Counted from the first letter of the stretch, positions 17,496 to 26,710 are shown. The stretch is DNA of 64,000 bases from Candidatus Vicinibacter proximus (GCA_016713905.1 JADJOE010000002.1:186001-250000), one strand, 5' to 3'. Notes: generated by a model not told the origin, from the letters alone. Numbers and translations are program-made.

Positions 17496-18551
17496 TTACT
17501 TCTTCATGGAGTGGATGTCACTGTAATAACTTAAATATGCATTCAGACAATTCTCCCAACTGAATTTTGCTGCCTGATCTTTCAATTTTCCCTTTAGTTC
17601 AACACCATTTTGAGAAAATAAACTCAATTTTTCTTGGATAAAATTCGCCATTTCCTCTGCTTGAAAGGATTCAAAATAATAAGCTAAATCACCTCCAAAT
17701 TCCGGTAAGGCGGTCTCTCTGCTGAGAAAAACCGGCTTTCCCTGACTCATGGATTCAATTACTGGCAATCCAAATCCTTCTGCCAAGGATGGAAATAATA
17801 ATGCCTCTGTGTGTGCATATAGCCAATACTTTTCCTCTTCACTAATTTGCCCCGGGAGCATTACCCGATTTTGAAGCTGGTGCTTTTCTATTAGATCCTT
17901 TACTTTATTTCCGTAGGCTGTTTGATGATTCCCAGCTATAACCAGCATATAATCTTCAAAATAATTCATCAACGGAATCAACACTTCAAAATTTTTCTTT
18001 GCATTAAATATGCCAACACTAAAAAAATATTTCTTTTTCAGCCAGGGAAAATCTGGAACGAATTCCGGAAATTCTTGCACTTTACTTCCACAATAAATTA
18101 TCCGCATCGGTTTCCCCTCTACATTTATCCTGGATTTTAATACCGAAGCTGTATATTCTGAAATGCAATTTATCGCGGTAGCTTTTTCGATATTTCGTTT
18201 TAGGATATCCAGATATTTTTGCTGTTTGACTTTTGATTTTTCAATTAAAAAATTTAAGTCGTGGACGGTAAGTAACTGTTTGGTCTTTGAATTAGGAAAA
18301 AAAGACGGATACTGTTGTAAGCTATGCCACAAATCATAATTTGGATTGAATTGCGGAAAATATCTTCTCCATAAATTGGCACTGATCGCAGGGGTATGCT
18401 GTGTATCAAAATTTGATCCCGCAGGCAATAAAAAATTCAATTGATATTCTGAAGGTGTCCATCGCAATGCCGTTTCAGCAAAATTCTTGGAAAACTGACC
18501 CAGACCACTGTTCAGTGTTTTCATTTTGTATAAATCCAGCAGAATTCTCAA
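17496..18551 (-). CDS. glycosyltransferase family 4 (GT-B)
   Basis: A 351-residue GT-B enzyme. The first strand RILLDLYKMK is followed by SGLGQFS, the N-domain loop. The C-terminal domain has the GT4 signature, with LFPSLAEGFGLPVIESMSQG carrying the ExGFGLPxxE motif that binds the nucleotide sugar. I kept the TTG start at 18551 because the internal ATG (codon 10) would remove the first beta strand, and no ATG lies further upstream in frame. It is cytoplasmic and probably involved in LPS, capsule or glycan synthesis; donor and acceptor are unknown. It ends 8 bases from the convergent porZ stop and follows the Crp/Fnr-like gene by 18 bases. Confidence 0.85.
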   Translation of the reverse strand: MRILLDLYKMKTLNSGLGQFSKNFAETALRWTPSEYQLNFLLPAGSNFDTQHTPAISANLWRRYFPQFNPNYDLWHSLQQYPSFFPNSKTKQLLTVHDLNFLIEKSKVKQQKYLDILKRNIEKATAINCISEYTASVLKSRINVEGKPMRIIYCGSKVQEFPEFVPDFPWLKKKYFFSVGIFNAKKNFEVLIPLMNYFEDYMLVIAGNHQTAYGNKVKDLIEKHQLQNRVMLPGQISEEEKYWLYAHTEALLFPSLAEGFGLPVIESMSQGKPVFLSRETALPEFGGDLAYYFESFQAEEMANFIQEKLSLFSQNGVELKGKLKDQAAKFSWENCLNAYLSYYSDIHSMKK

Positions 18552-18569
18552 TGACTTATTTTTATAAAT

Positions 18570-19166
18570 TTACTTTTTGTAAAATCTGCTTTTCATTTTA
18601 CTAAAAAACTCAGGTGTAACACCAATATAGGAAGCGATTTGTTTTTGAGGCAGATAGTTGACCAATTGAGGATATCGAAGACAGAATTTTTCATAGCGAT
18701 CTTCCGCGGAAAGGCTCAGATTTTCTATCAATCTTTGTTGGTTGTGTACCAGAGATTTTTCAATGATAATTCTAAAAAAACGTTCAAACTTTGGCACATC
18801 AGCATACAATAATTCTTGATGCTCTCTGTGCAGCAATATGGCTTCTGAAGCCTCCAATGTTTCAATATTAAGTGTCCCTGGTTTTTGTGAAATGAGACTG
18901 TAAATATCCCCAATCCACCAATCTACCGGAGCAAAACTTAACACATGTTCAAAACCATTTTGATCTGTGGTATAGCCTCTGAGACATCCCTTTGTAACAA
19001 ACCAGGTATTGTAACATATTTCACCTTCAGATAAAATCAATTGTTTGTTTTTGTATTTTTTAACATGAAGCACTGAAAAAAAACGCTCTATTTCTGCTGC
19101 ATTCAGGCTAATGTGTCTGGACACATTTTGTAGAATCAGCTGGAAAGAATCAGGATATTTTGCCAA
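18570..19166 (-). CDS. Crp/Fnr family regulator (cyclic nucleotide-binding domain)
   Basis: 198 residues. An N-terminal cNMP-binding-type beta barrel (~25-120; KQLILSEGEICYNTWFVTKG) is followed by the long dimerisation helix. The C-terminal winged helix retains LPQKQIASYIGVTPEFFSK, the recognition-helix region. Such short Crp/Fnr-like proteins are abundant in Bacteroidota; their ligands are mostly unknown, and this one has no clear cAMP-binding RxS or Fnr cysteine cluster. The only start that keeps the N-terminal helix is TTG at 19166. It lies 30 bases after the flavin-reductase-like gene and before the glycosyltransferase, all on the minus strand. Confidence 0.82.
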   Translation of the reverse strand: MAKYPDSFQLILQNVSRHISLNAAEIERFFSVLHVKKYKNKQLILSEGEICYNTWFVTKGCLRGYTTDQNGFEHVLSFAPVDWWIGDIYSLISQKPGTLNIETLEASEAILLHREHQELLYADVPKFERFFRIIIEKSLVHNQQRLIENLSLSAEDRYEKFCLRYPQLVNYLPQKQIASYIGVTPEFFSKMKSRFYKK

Positions 19167-19196
19167 TTTAAAAGAATTTATGTTTAACTAACAAAA

Positions 19197-20078
19197 CTAA
19201 CAAACAGCCAACACTGCACAAGCTTTTTCAATCTTCCCTTCCTCAAAAAATTTCCTGGCTAATTGGTGATGAGCTGTAATGTCCTCTTTATTTTTGACAA
19301 GCAGATCATATTGTTCTTCCTCTTTAAGTAGCTCCAGAGAATGAATTTTATCCGGCCAATTTTTTAACCCGGATAGAATACCAATATCATTTGCGGTAAG
19401 AATTTTACTCGTTTTTATATGCATTGGAAGGTTTGGATATCCTACGATAGGTAGATGTTGTGTCTGAGGCATTGCCATCACTGATTTTCCGCTGGCCCTT
19501 ACATAAAATGCTCTACCCATCCTGCCCATCAGATCAATCTTATGCGGATCTATCCGGCCATTCTCATCAAGTACCGATTCCCGGATGTGCATGCACACCA
19601 CTTTACAAATAATCAGATGACCCGCTCCACCCTGGTCTCCCAATGGGATAATTTCCTGAACTACGCATTCCATGTTTACCGGAGATTCAAGAACCATCGG
19701 AGCTTTTACCTGACTGGCTTTTTCTTGTGTCAATCCCGATTGTTCAAACTCACTGATTTCATGTGGAAAATCCACACTGCAGACCATCATCTGCCGCACA
19801 ATTTCATAATTAACCACATTGACTACACATTCCTTGCCGACCATAATGTTGTGCAAGGTGTCTTTTGTGGTATTGCCTTCCACTCTGCGATTTGAGGAGA
19901 ACACAAGGATGGGAGGATTGCTGCTGAAGGCGTTAAAAAAGCTATATGGAGCCAGATTGGTTCTTCCTTGCTCATCTATAGTACTGACGAATGCAATGGG
20001 TCTTGGCGCAACGGATCCCAACAAGTATTGATGGAGATCAGATGTGGGAAGGGTGCCCGGGATAATAGTTTTTTTCAT
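19197..20078 (-). CDS. flavin reductase-like FMN-binding split-barrel protein
   Basis: 293 residues. The N-terminal ~200 residues match the flavin reductase-like domain: LLGSVAPRPIAFVSTIDEQG, NLAPYSFFNAFSSNPP and the later GAGHLIICKV. These are the FMN-binding features of the family. The last ~90 residues (from ~215) are an extra helical, charged region (LLKEEEQYDLLVKNKED) common in Bacteroidota members. It probably reduces or binds FMN; the substrate is unknown. ATG 20078. It faces tlpA divergently across ~120 bases and is followed by a Crp/Fnr-like gene. Confidence 0.84.
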   Translation of the reverse strand: MKKTIIPGTLPTSDLHQYLLGSVAPRPIAFVSTIDEQGRTNLAPYSFFNAFSSNPPILVFSSNRRVEGNTTKDTLHNIMVGKECVVNVVNYEIVRQMMVCSVDFPHEISEFEQSGLTQEKASQVKAPMVLESPVNMECVVQEIIPLGDQGGAGHLIICKVVCMHIRESVLDENGRIDPHKIDLMGRMGRAFYVRASGKSVMAMPQTQHLPIVGYPNLPMHIKTSKILTANDIGILSGLKNWPDKIHSLELLKEEEQYDLLVKNKEDITAHHQLARKFFEEGKIEKACAVLAVC

Positions 20079-20196
20079 AATTCTGGCGGATCCTTAATTT
20101 TTTCCAAAAGTAGTTCTTTAGACTTAAAGCCTGTGCATCTCCATCTGTCAACTTTTTGGAATTAAAACCATTAACTCTGTGTAAGCTTTATAAAAT

Positions 20197-20721
20197 ATGT
20201 TTAGATCCTTTCTCATCGGACTCGCGTTAATTGCATCTTTCTTAATTGTCAGGTATTTCTACTTCAAGCCTATGCTGGTGTTTGGTGAAGATGCCCCTGC
20301 ATTTACCACTACGGACATCAATGGCCAAAATATCAGCCTTTCAGATTACCGGGGCTACTACCTTCTACTAGACTTTTGGGGAAGTTGGTGCGCACCCTGT
20401 CGACGAGAAAACCCGATTCTTGCCATGATGTATGACAAATACAAGGACAGGAAATTCAAGTCGGCTTCCGGGATAAAATTTTTAAGCGTGGCCCTCGAAC
20501 AAGATCGGGAATCTGCCTTAAAAGCCATTGAAAAAGATGGCCTGGTCTGGCCTGGCCACATCGTCGAAACCCAAATGCTCAAGAGCCCCATGGCTTCTAT
20601 TTTTGGCATCAAACAAGTGCCCACCAAATTTCTGATCGGGCCCGGTGGCAAAATAATCCTTTCTGACCCTGACATTAAGGAACTGGACGACTACCTGGCA
20701 AAAGACCACCCGGCAAACTGA
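20197..20721 (+). CDS. TlpA-like thiol-disulfide oxidoreductase
   Basis: 174 residues. One N-terminal membrane segment (residues ~4-22) anchors a periplasmic thioredoxin-fold domain. The active site is WCAPC with Cys65 and Cys68, inside DFWGSWCAPCRRENP, the TlpA/ResA/AhpC-TSA form. The cis-proline region is KQVPTKFLIG. It would reduce or exchange disulfides in the periplasm, for example in cytochrome c maturation or resealing oxidised proteins. It precedes grpE by about 70 bases on the same strand. Confidence 0.9.
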   Translation: MFRSFLIGLALIASFLIVRYFYFKPMLVFGEDAPAFTTTDINGQNISLSDYRGYYLLLDFWGSWCAPCRRENPILAMMYDKYKDRKFKSASGIKFLSVALEQDRESALKAIEKDGLVWPGHIVETQMLKSPMASIFGIKQVPTKFLIGPGGKIILSDPDIKELDDYLAKDHPAN

Positions 20722-20790
20722 CAATTTGACCGAAAAATCAAAATGGCAAGTATATTGAGCAGATAAATATTCGTTAAACAATTAAGAATT

Positions 20791-21345
20791 ATGAGTTCAG
20801 AAGAGCATAAAATGTCAGGACATGAAATTGAGATCGAGCATATAGACCAAACTACCCCTCAGGAATCTCAACCTCAAAATACAGAAAACAAGACAGATTC
20901 ACAGGAAAAGCTTGAAGCAGAACTGGCTGAACAAAAAGACAAATACCTCAGGTTATTTGCTGAGTTTGATAATTATAAAAAACGTACCACCAGAGAGCGC
21001 ATCGAATTAATTAAGACTGCGGCGCAGGATTTTGTGCAAACCATTCTTCCTGTGTTAGACGATTTTGACCGGGCACAAAAATTGGCAGAGGAACAAAAAA
21101 ATGATTTGATTTTTCCTGAAGGCATGAAACTGATGCACCACAAATTAATAGGCATTATGAAAAATTCAGGAGTGGAAGCCATGGAATCCAACGGTATGCC
21201 TTTTGACCCTAACATCCATGAGGCAATCACTGAAATTCCTGTCACTTCTGAAGAAATGAAAGGCAAAATTGTAGATACCGTGGAAAAGGGATATTACATG
21301 CACGATAAAATAATAAGGTTTGCAAAGGTGGTCGTTGGAAAATAA
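20791..21345 (+). CDS. grpE: nucleotide exchange factor GrpE
   Basis: 184 residues. A polar, glutamine-rich N-terminus leads into a long coiled-coil helix (~45-95; KLEAELAEQKDKYLRLFAEF), the DNYKKRT motif and a C-terminal beta domain with GMPFDPNIHEAI and the conserved ending GYYMHDKIIRFAKVVV. It releases ADP from DnaK. ATG 20791. dnaJ follows 43 bases later, giving the usual grpE-dnaJ pair; dnaK is not in the window. Confidence 0.96.
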   Translation: MSSEEHKMSGHEIEIEHIDQTTPQESQPQNTENKTDSQEKLEAELAEQKDKYLRLFAEFDNYKKRTTRERIELIKTAAQDFVQTILPVLDDFDRAQKLAEEQKNDLIFPEGMKLMHHKLIGIMKNSGVEAMESNGMPFDPNIHEAITEIPVTSEEMKGKIVDTVEKGYYMHDKIIRFAKVVVGK

Positions 21346-21388
21346 TTTTTTCCATACTCCATTATCAGACTTTTCTTAAAGAGACCAT

Positions 21389-22558
21389 ATGGCAAAAAGA
21401 GATTTTTACGAGGTATTGGGCGTTTCCAAAAATGCGGATGAGGATACGATCAAAAAAGCTTATCGAAAAATGGCAATGCAACATCATCCGGACCGCAATC
21501 CGGGCGATAAAGCTGCGGAAGATAAATTTAAGGAAGCTGCAGAAGCCTATGAAATCCTTAGCAATCCCGACAAGAAAGCCCGATACGACCGCTATGGACA
21601 TGCCGGAGTAGATCCTCAGGCAGGTGGAGGTTTCAATGGTCATGGCGGAATGACCATGGAAGACATTTTTGAAAATTTTGGAGATATATTTGGGGATGGA
21701 GGAAGTCCATTTGATGCCTTTTTCGGTGGACGAGGAGGAGGTAGAGGCGGCAGATCCGGTGGCCAGAAGGGTAGTAATTTGCGCATTAAGGTTAGCATGA
21801 CACTGGAGGAGATCGCTACCGGCGTGACCAAAAAAATAAAGGTTAAAAAACAAATAACCTGCAAGACCTGTCACGGAAGTGGTGCTAAGGATGCTAAATC
21901 GGTAAAAACCTGCGGAAGTTGCAATGGCTCAGGATACGTAAGACAAATTAAAAACACATTCCTGGGTCAGATGCAGACCACCACAACCTGTCCTACTTGC
22001 AATGGAACAGGTCAACAAATAGCCAACAATTGTACAAGTTGTCGAGGTAGTGGCGTCGAAATGGGTGAGGAAACGATCGAAATCCAAATCCCTGCAGGAG
22101 TAGAAGACAACATGCAACTCTCCTTAAGGGGTAAAGGAAATGCAGGGGCCAATGGAGGCATGACCGGAGATTTGTTGATCAATATCGAACAAAAACCTCA
22201 CGAATTATTTTCAAGGGATGGCATGAACATCCATTATGATCTATACATCAATTTTGCCGACGCTGCTTTAGGCCATCAATTTGAAGTCCCAACTCTGGGA
22301 AATCCTGTTAAAATAAAAATTCCGCCTGGAACACAAAGTGGAAAAATTTTCCGCCTTAAAGGCCTTGGCATTCCATCTGTGCAATCTTATGACAAAGGTG
22401 ATCATTTGATCCATGTAAATATTTGGACACCAAAGAGTGTCACTAATGAAGAAAAAGCCATGTTGGAAAAAATGAGAGGTATGAACAATTTTCAGCCGCA
22501 TCCTTCCGCTGAAGAAAAAGGCTTTTTCGACCGGATGAAAGAATTTTTCAATGCATAG
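21389..22558 (+). CDS. dnaJ: chaperone DnaJ (type I)
   Basis: A 389-residue type I Hsp40. The J domain has the HPD triad at 33-35. A Gly/Phe-rich linker follows (~70-125, very glycine-rich), then four CxxCxGxG zinc motifs (CKTCHGSG, CGSCNGSG, CPTCNGTG, CTSCRGSG), then the two substrate-binding C-terminal domains. It delivers substrates to DnaK and stimulates its ATPase. Its last eight bases overlap the gldH start, an unusual coupling of a chaperone to a gliding-motility gene. Confidence 0.96.
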   Translation: MAKRDFYEVLGVSKNADEDTIKKAYRKMAMQHHPDRNPGDKAAEDKFKEAAEAYEILSNPDKKARYDRYGHAGVDPQAGGGFNGHGGMTMEDIFENFGDIFGDGGSPFDAFFGGRGGGRGGRSGGQKGSNLRIKVSMTLEEIATGVTKKIKVKKQITCKTCHGSGAKDAKSVKTCGSCNGSGYVRQIKNTFLGQMQTTTTCPTCNGTGQQIANNCTSCRGSGVEMGEETIEIQIPAGVEDNMQLSLRGKGNAGANGGMTGDLLINIEQKPHELFSRDGMNIHYDLYINFADAALGHQFEVPTLGNPVKIKIPPGTQSGKIFRLKGLGIPSVQSYDKGDHLIHVNIWTPKSVTNEEKAMLEKMRGMNNFQPHPSAEEKGFFDRMKEFFNA

Positions 22559-23024
22559 AACGACATCTAGCCTCTTATTTGTTTTGACCTTTGGCATTCT
22601 CTCTTTCCTGTCCTGCAGAAGGCCATTCTATTCAAAAGAAATAAAATTTCCCAAAGAGATCTGGACATACAATCAACCGCTCGAATACAACTGGTCCATT
22701 CAGGATACTCATAAAGCCTATGACCTGATTTTGTATGTGCGACATGATGACCAACTGAAATACCAAAATATTTATGTCAGGTGTCACTCTTCTTATCCTG
22801 ATAAATCGGTCCAAACCCAGGAAGTATCTCTTGAATTGCTGGATGCTGCCGGAAAACCAAATGGGACTTGCAACATGGGAACCTGCACTGCAGAAATCCC
22901 ACTCATTTTGAATACGGTGTTTCCGGTAATGGGTGATTATGGATTAAAAATAGAACAGTATTCAAGAGTAGATTCATTTCCTGGCTTGAAGGCTGTCAGG
23001 TTTGATTTGGTTGAAAGAAAATAA
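22551..23024 (+). CDS. gldH: gliding motility lipoprotein GldH
   Basis: 157 residues with a lipoprotein signal peptide: hydrophobic core FVLTFGILSFLSC with Cys22 as the lipidation site. The rest matches GldH, with the motif EYNWSIQDTHKAYDLILYVRH and the CNMG...EIPLI segment, and the length is normal. GldH is an outer-membrane/periplasmic lipoprotein needed for Bacteroidota gliding and T9SS function. It starts inside the end of dnaJ (8-base overlap), so it is co-translated. In many relatives gldH instead lies next to ricT/holB, which here are 16-18 kb away. Confidence 0.86.
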   Translation: MHRTTSSLLFVLTFGILSFLSCRRPFYSKEIKFPKEIWTYNQPLEYNWSIQDTHKAYDLILYVRHDDQLKYQNIYVRCHSSYPDKSVQTQEVSLELLDAAGKPNGTCNMGTCTAEIPLILNTVFPVMGDYGLKIEQYSRVDSFPGLKAVRFDLVERK

Positions 23025-23049
23025 TTTCTTAGTTAAATTATTTCGTCCT

Positions 23050-24270
23050 TCAGTTTCCCTTTAATCGCTCCCAGAATTTTTGCAATTCCTCCGGGTCTCG
23101 ATTAGGCCTCTCCCGTTCAGGCAATACTTTTAAGTGGTCTCCCTCTCTTGTCAGATTAAAATGAAAAATAAAATCTTTGGGATCATCAAATTTAAAACTA
23201 AGCGTCCCGTACCTTAAATCGTTGTATTGTAAACGACCATTCCCCAAATCCATCAGATTGTAGTACTGTTCACTAAACCAAGTCAGAATTTTTAACTCTT
23301 TCTGATCCATAAACTCTTTAACCAGGTATTGATTTTGGGGTAATACCCTGATTGAATCAATTTTCCGCTCCTTATCGAATAAGGAATAATACCCACAGTA
23401 ATAATTACTGTCCTTCTGGGCTATCGAAAACCAAAGAATATTGTTAAAAATAGTAGGTGTAGAAATCATCTTATCAGGTACAATTCCTTGTTTACTTAGT
23501 GATGATTCCATAACTTTATCTACATGCTTTCTTGTGGACATAGTGGCCATCATGTAGAAACAACTCACCCCAATCCCCACCCAGTTGGTAATTTGCCTTC
23601 TGCGATCTGTACGTGAATAAAAACCACAGGCGATTACAGTAGCGAGAAAAGGAATGGTGTAAATAGGATCTACAATAGAGATGTTGGAAAGAGAAACTCT
23701 TACATCCGAAAAAGGCCAGAACAATCTGGTTCCAAAGGTGGTAAAAGCATCCAGAATCGGATGCGTGACAATGGCATAGAAAAACAACCATGCCCACTCT
23801 TTATAAGAAACTTGTGGATGTTCCTGGTCTTTTGTTAAATACTCCTTATACAGATCTTTGATTAGAAAATACAAACCAATGGCCAATAAAACAGGTAGAA
23901 AATATCCTTTAGATCCAATCAGGAAGATGAGTAGAAAGCTCAATATCCCTGCCATGAGTATAAAAAATAAAGTACTCGTGATAAAACCAACCGTCCGATA
24001 TTCCTTTCGATTGTAGATTCCGGAACCGTAAAATTTCAATACCATCCAGGCCAATGGAAAAGGCATGATGCAGGCAAACAATAAGGAATGCATTGGTCCA
24101 CGGTGGAAGGCAAGCGCATCGAGATCTCCCATAAAAAAATTGGACAGCACATCCAGGTCTGGTATGGTGCCGGCAAATGCACCCCATATCAAAGCTTTAT
24201 TTCCAATTTTTCTTCCTAGAACCGCTTCTCCGCATGCAGCTCCCAAAACCATTTGAGTCAGTGAATCCAC
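23050..24270 (-). CDS. membrane-bound metal-dependent hydrolase (YdjM/DUF457 family)
   Basis: A 406-residue protein. The N-terminus MDSLTQMVLGAACGEAVLGRK and the following DLDVLSNFFMGDLDALAFHRGPMHS with metal-binding His/Asp residues are the YdjM/DUF457 membrane hydrolase pattern. A second motif has THPILDAFTTFGTRLFWPFS. Four or more membrane segments occupy ~70-240, followed by a soluble, non-membrane C-terminal part of ~160 residues. The GTG start at 24270 is chosen because the MDSLTQ N-terminus is conserved in the family. The substrate is unknown; homologues include an SOS-regulated E. coli protein. It is convergent with gldH (25 bases apart). Confidence 0.85.
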   Translation of the reverse strand: MDSLTQMVLGAACGEAVLGRKIGNKALIWGAFAGTIPDLDVLSNFFMGDLDALAFHRGPMHSLLFACIMPFPLAWMVLKFYGSGIYNRKEYRTVGFITSTLFFILMAGILSFLLIFLIGSKGYFLPVLLAIGLYFLIKDLYKEYLTKDQEHPQVSYKEWAWLFFYAIVTHPILDAFTTFGTRLFWPFSDVRVSLSNISIVDPIYTIPFLATVIACGFYSRTDRRRQITNWVGIGVSCFYMMATMSTRKHVDKVMESSLSKQGIVPDKMISTPTIFNNILWFSIAQKDSNYYCGYYSLFDKERKIDSIRVLPQNQYLVKEFMDQKELKILTWFSEQYYNLMDLGNGRLQYNDLRYGTLSFKFDDPKDFIFHFNLTREGDHLKVLPERERPNRDPEELQKFWERLKGN

Positions 24271-24515
24271 GTATTAATTTTTTCTTTTGAAATCGGAGGA
24301 CTAACATCTGCCCCGATGATTTGTTTATTTGGTATACTTTACAATTAACTCCCGAATACAACGCAACTCTGCTTATTTATGGCTTTTAAACTTGACCATT
24401 CACTTTTATTTTGATTTAACCTTCAAATTTAGGCGATCAAATTTAATCGGTGGAGTAATAATGATTAGGTTTGTAGAGGTATATATTAATGCCTTGATTT
24501 AAAATAGATATCTAG

Positions 24516-24794
24516 ATGTTTAAATTCCTATTTTATGGGTTGCTCGGAATTACAGCCTTATTCCTTTATAACTGTTTTATCTTATTCAACATGCCTACAG
24601 GTTCTAAAGATGCGAGCCTGAATACAAAACTGACCTTTGGCTCAATAACTGTATTATGCGGACTCGTATCTGCCTTGGTGTACTACTTCCATAAGGTTCA
24701 TCATCAAAAAGCAGCTAACCTTGTCTTATATTCATTTTATGGACTGCTTATCGCGATTACAATTTACGCTGCTTCAAAAGTAAGATGGAATTAA
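24516..24794 (+). CDS. small integral membrane protein, unknown
   Basis: 92 residues with three predicted hydrophobic segments (~4-25, ~43-60 and ~70-86) and short polar loops. I do not recognise the family. It starts at ATG 24516, without a clear Shine-Dalgarno, and stands alone, with 245 bases upstream (divergent from the hydrolase) and about 200 AT-rich bases before the next gene on the other strand. The clean membrane topology and the isolated frame support it as a real gene. Confidence 0.6.
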   Translation: MFKFLFYGLLGITALFLYNCFILFNMPTGSKDASLNTKLTFGSITVLCGLVSALVYYFHKVHHQKAANLVLYSFYGLLIAITIYAASKVRWN

Positions 24795-25001
24795 TCCTAT
24801 AATTCTGTTTTCTTTATAATTCTAATTGGATTCTCTTATAGAAGGGTAAAGAGTTAAAACTATAAATTGAAAATTAAAATTCTCTTATACAAATATTGAA
24901 TCAATTTTTTAATTACTCTAAGTCGGAATATATACACTAAAAAAAAATACTTATTTAGGTAAATGGGAAATCTGTAAATAAAAATTAACAGAATACTTCC
25001 A

Positions 25002-25949
25002 TTAAATTTTTCTGAGGTATCCATGAGAATAAACAGCAAGAGGAAAAATTTTTCTATCCTCATATTCACCAATGACGACAGTCGTGTCATCCATTTGGTA
25101 AGACATTAAATGCCATATTTTATCCACTGTTGCATTTAATTCAATAGAAACTCCATCTACCCCAACTAAAAACCATCTGTCCTCAATCTTGATCGTTTTA
25201 GAATCTCTGATTAAAGCCGGCATTTGTTTCAGGAAAGGGTTACGCAATAAAGCCTTGGTCAAGACATCGAGATATTCTTTAACGTCATGAGTCTTCCAGG
25301 ATATTTGCTCCGGGATAATGTGATGCTGCTCTGGTACATCATGCATTCTGATGGGCAAAGCTGATGGATAAAAGTGTACATAACCACAATACATTTTTCC
25401 AAAATCAAAATTTCTAATCTGAACAAAACGATTGATCTGAAATTCTAAGTACAGTCCAAACTTATGCTGGTTGCGACCATAAAACCAATGGCGATGGATT
25501 AAAATATTCTCTTCTTTTTCCCGGTGCGTACCTAAATAAATCCAATCATCCTCAACAGGTGTAGTCTCTTTAATGAGATCTGATTTCTTTATACTTACGC
25601 CCATGAATGCCAGCAGATCTTCTTCATGGATAAAGTCATGTTTTTCCCTGGCCTTAACCATTTGCAGAAATAAATAAATTAATCCGATTTCATTCATCAG
25701 CTCCTCCACCCAATCTTTTCCTGATTTTATTTTATACGGAAGAGTTCTTAATCTGCGGCCAATAGCAGGCATGCCGCTATCCACTGCCCGGGTTGCCATT
25801 TCCTGAATTCTGGATTCATCCTTTTGAAGTACTTCGAATCCCTGACTCAACAAATGAATTATCCAATCTTCAAGCAACTTTAATCCATCGGCAATCCTTT
25901 TTGATCTTGCCGAAGGAAGCCGCCCTGCTTTAAAGACCGGATAGTTCAT
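25002..25949 (-). CDS. SWIM-associated domain protein lacking the SWIM zinc finger
   Basis: 315 residues, predicted soluble. Regions such as GLKLLEDWIIHLLSQGFEVL, ATRAVDSGMPAIGRRLRTL and the WIYLGTHREKEENILIHRHW strand resemble the part that follows the zinc finger in SWIM-domain proteins of MoxR/VWA-type clusters (recalled from family patterns, not searched). No CxCxn-CxH SWIM motif is present: ATG 25949 begins right at the helical region, and rnc ends only 17 bases upstream. It is therefore a free-standing or N-terminally shortened version. No MoxR or VWA gene lies nearby. It is the last gene of acpP-fabF-rnc. Function unknown. Confidence 0.7.
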   Translation of the reverse strand: MNYPVFKAGRLPSARSKRIADGLKLLEDWIIHLLSQGFEVLQKDESRIQEMATRAVDSGMPAIGRRLRTLPYKIKSGKDWVEELMNEIGLIYLFLQMVKAREKHDFIHEEDLLAFMGVSIKKSDLIKETTPVEDDWIYLGTHREKEENILIHRHWFYGRNQHKFGLYLEFQINRFVQIRNFDFGKMYCGYVHFYPSALPIRMHDVPEQHHIIPEQISWKTHDVKEYLDVLTKALLRNPFLKQMPALIRDSKTIKIEDRWFLVGVDGVSIELNATVDKIWHLMSYQMDDTTVVIGEYEDRKIFPLAVYSHGYLRKI

Positions 25950-25966
25950 GTAGACATTGGATAAGT

Positions 25967-26710
25967 TTAAATATTTAATTGATTTAGGGCAATTTCAGAT
26001 GCAATTTGTTCTGCACTTTTTTTATTGTAATCTTCGGCAGAAGCAATTTCTACGCCATCCACAAAAACACCTACTTTGAATCGATCGCGTTTATCTGTTT
26101 TATATTTACTGATTACTCTGAAATCTATCTCCTTGGTATTTTTCTGACACCATTCTAAAAGTTGACTTTTGAAATTGTCATCATACGTTTCAAGTTGCAC
26201 AATGTTGATGTATTTCCGGAGTATCTTTTTGAGAATATATCTCTTGGTAAAGTCAAATCCGCGCTCTAGATAAATGGCCCCAATTAAAGCCTCCAAAGCA
26301 TTGCCCAACATGGATTGTGAAATCGCAGTCTGGTTAAATTCCATCATTAATCTATCCAATCCCATTTGTTCAGCTAAATCATTCAGGGTCTTTCTTTTGA
26401 CGATTTTTGAACGCATCTTGGTCAAAAAACCTTCATTTGCACTTGGGTATTTATTAAATAAATATTCACCAACCACAAAACTTAACAAGGCATCGCCCAG
26501 AAATTCCAGTCGTTCGTTTGACTGATACAATTCTAATTTCTCGTTGTTTTGATTGTTAAGCGTGGATTTATGATAAAATGCCAGTTTAAAAAGGTAAATG
26601 TTCGAAGGCGTAAAGCCCAATACCGTCCTGAGCCTTTCAACAAAAAACTTATCCTTTGAAAAATACTTATGGTTTGTTCTCTTAAAAAACCTGAATAAGA
26701 ACCCTAGCAT
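25967..26710 (-). CDS. rnc: ribonuclease III
   Basis: A 247-residue protein. The signature ERLEFLGDALL is at 66-76, with the catalytic Glu/Asp residues, followed by the N-terminal endonuclease domain and a C-terminal double-stranded-RNA-binding domain (~175-245; FKSQLLEWCQKN ... KKSAEQIASEIALNQL). It processes rRNA precursors and structured RNAs. ATG 26710 overlaps the fabF stop by seven bases. The acpP-fabF-rnc order is conserved in many bacteria. Confidence 0.96.
   Translation of the reverse strand: MLGFLFRFFKRTNHKYFSKDKFFVERLRTVLGFTPSNIYLFKLAFYHKSTLNNQNNEKLELYQSNERLEFLGDALLSFVVGEYLFNKYPSANEGFLTKMRSKIVKRKTLNDLAEQMGLDRLMMEFNQTAISQSMLGNALEALIGAIYLERGFDFTKRYILKKILRKYINIVQLETYDDNFKSQLLEWCQKNTKEIDFRVISKYKTDKRDRFKVGVFVDGVEIASAEDYNKKSAEQIASEIALNQLNI

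Noticed and set aside
24860..25090. 76-codon minus-strand frame near the SWIM-associated gene
   Set aside because: It overlaps the 3' end of the better-supported gene and lies in AT-rich DNA; no features.
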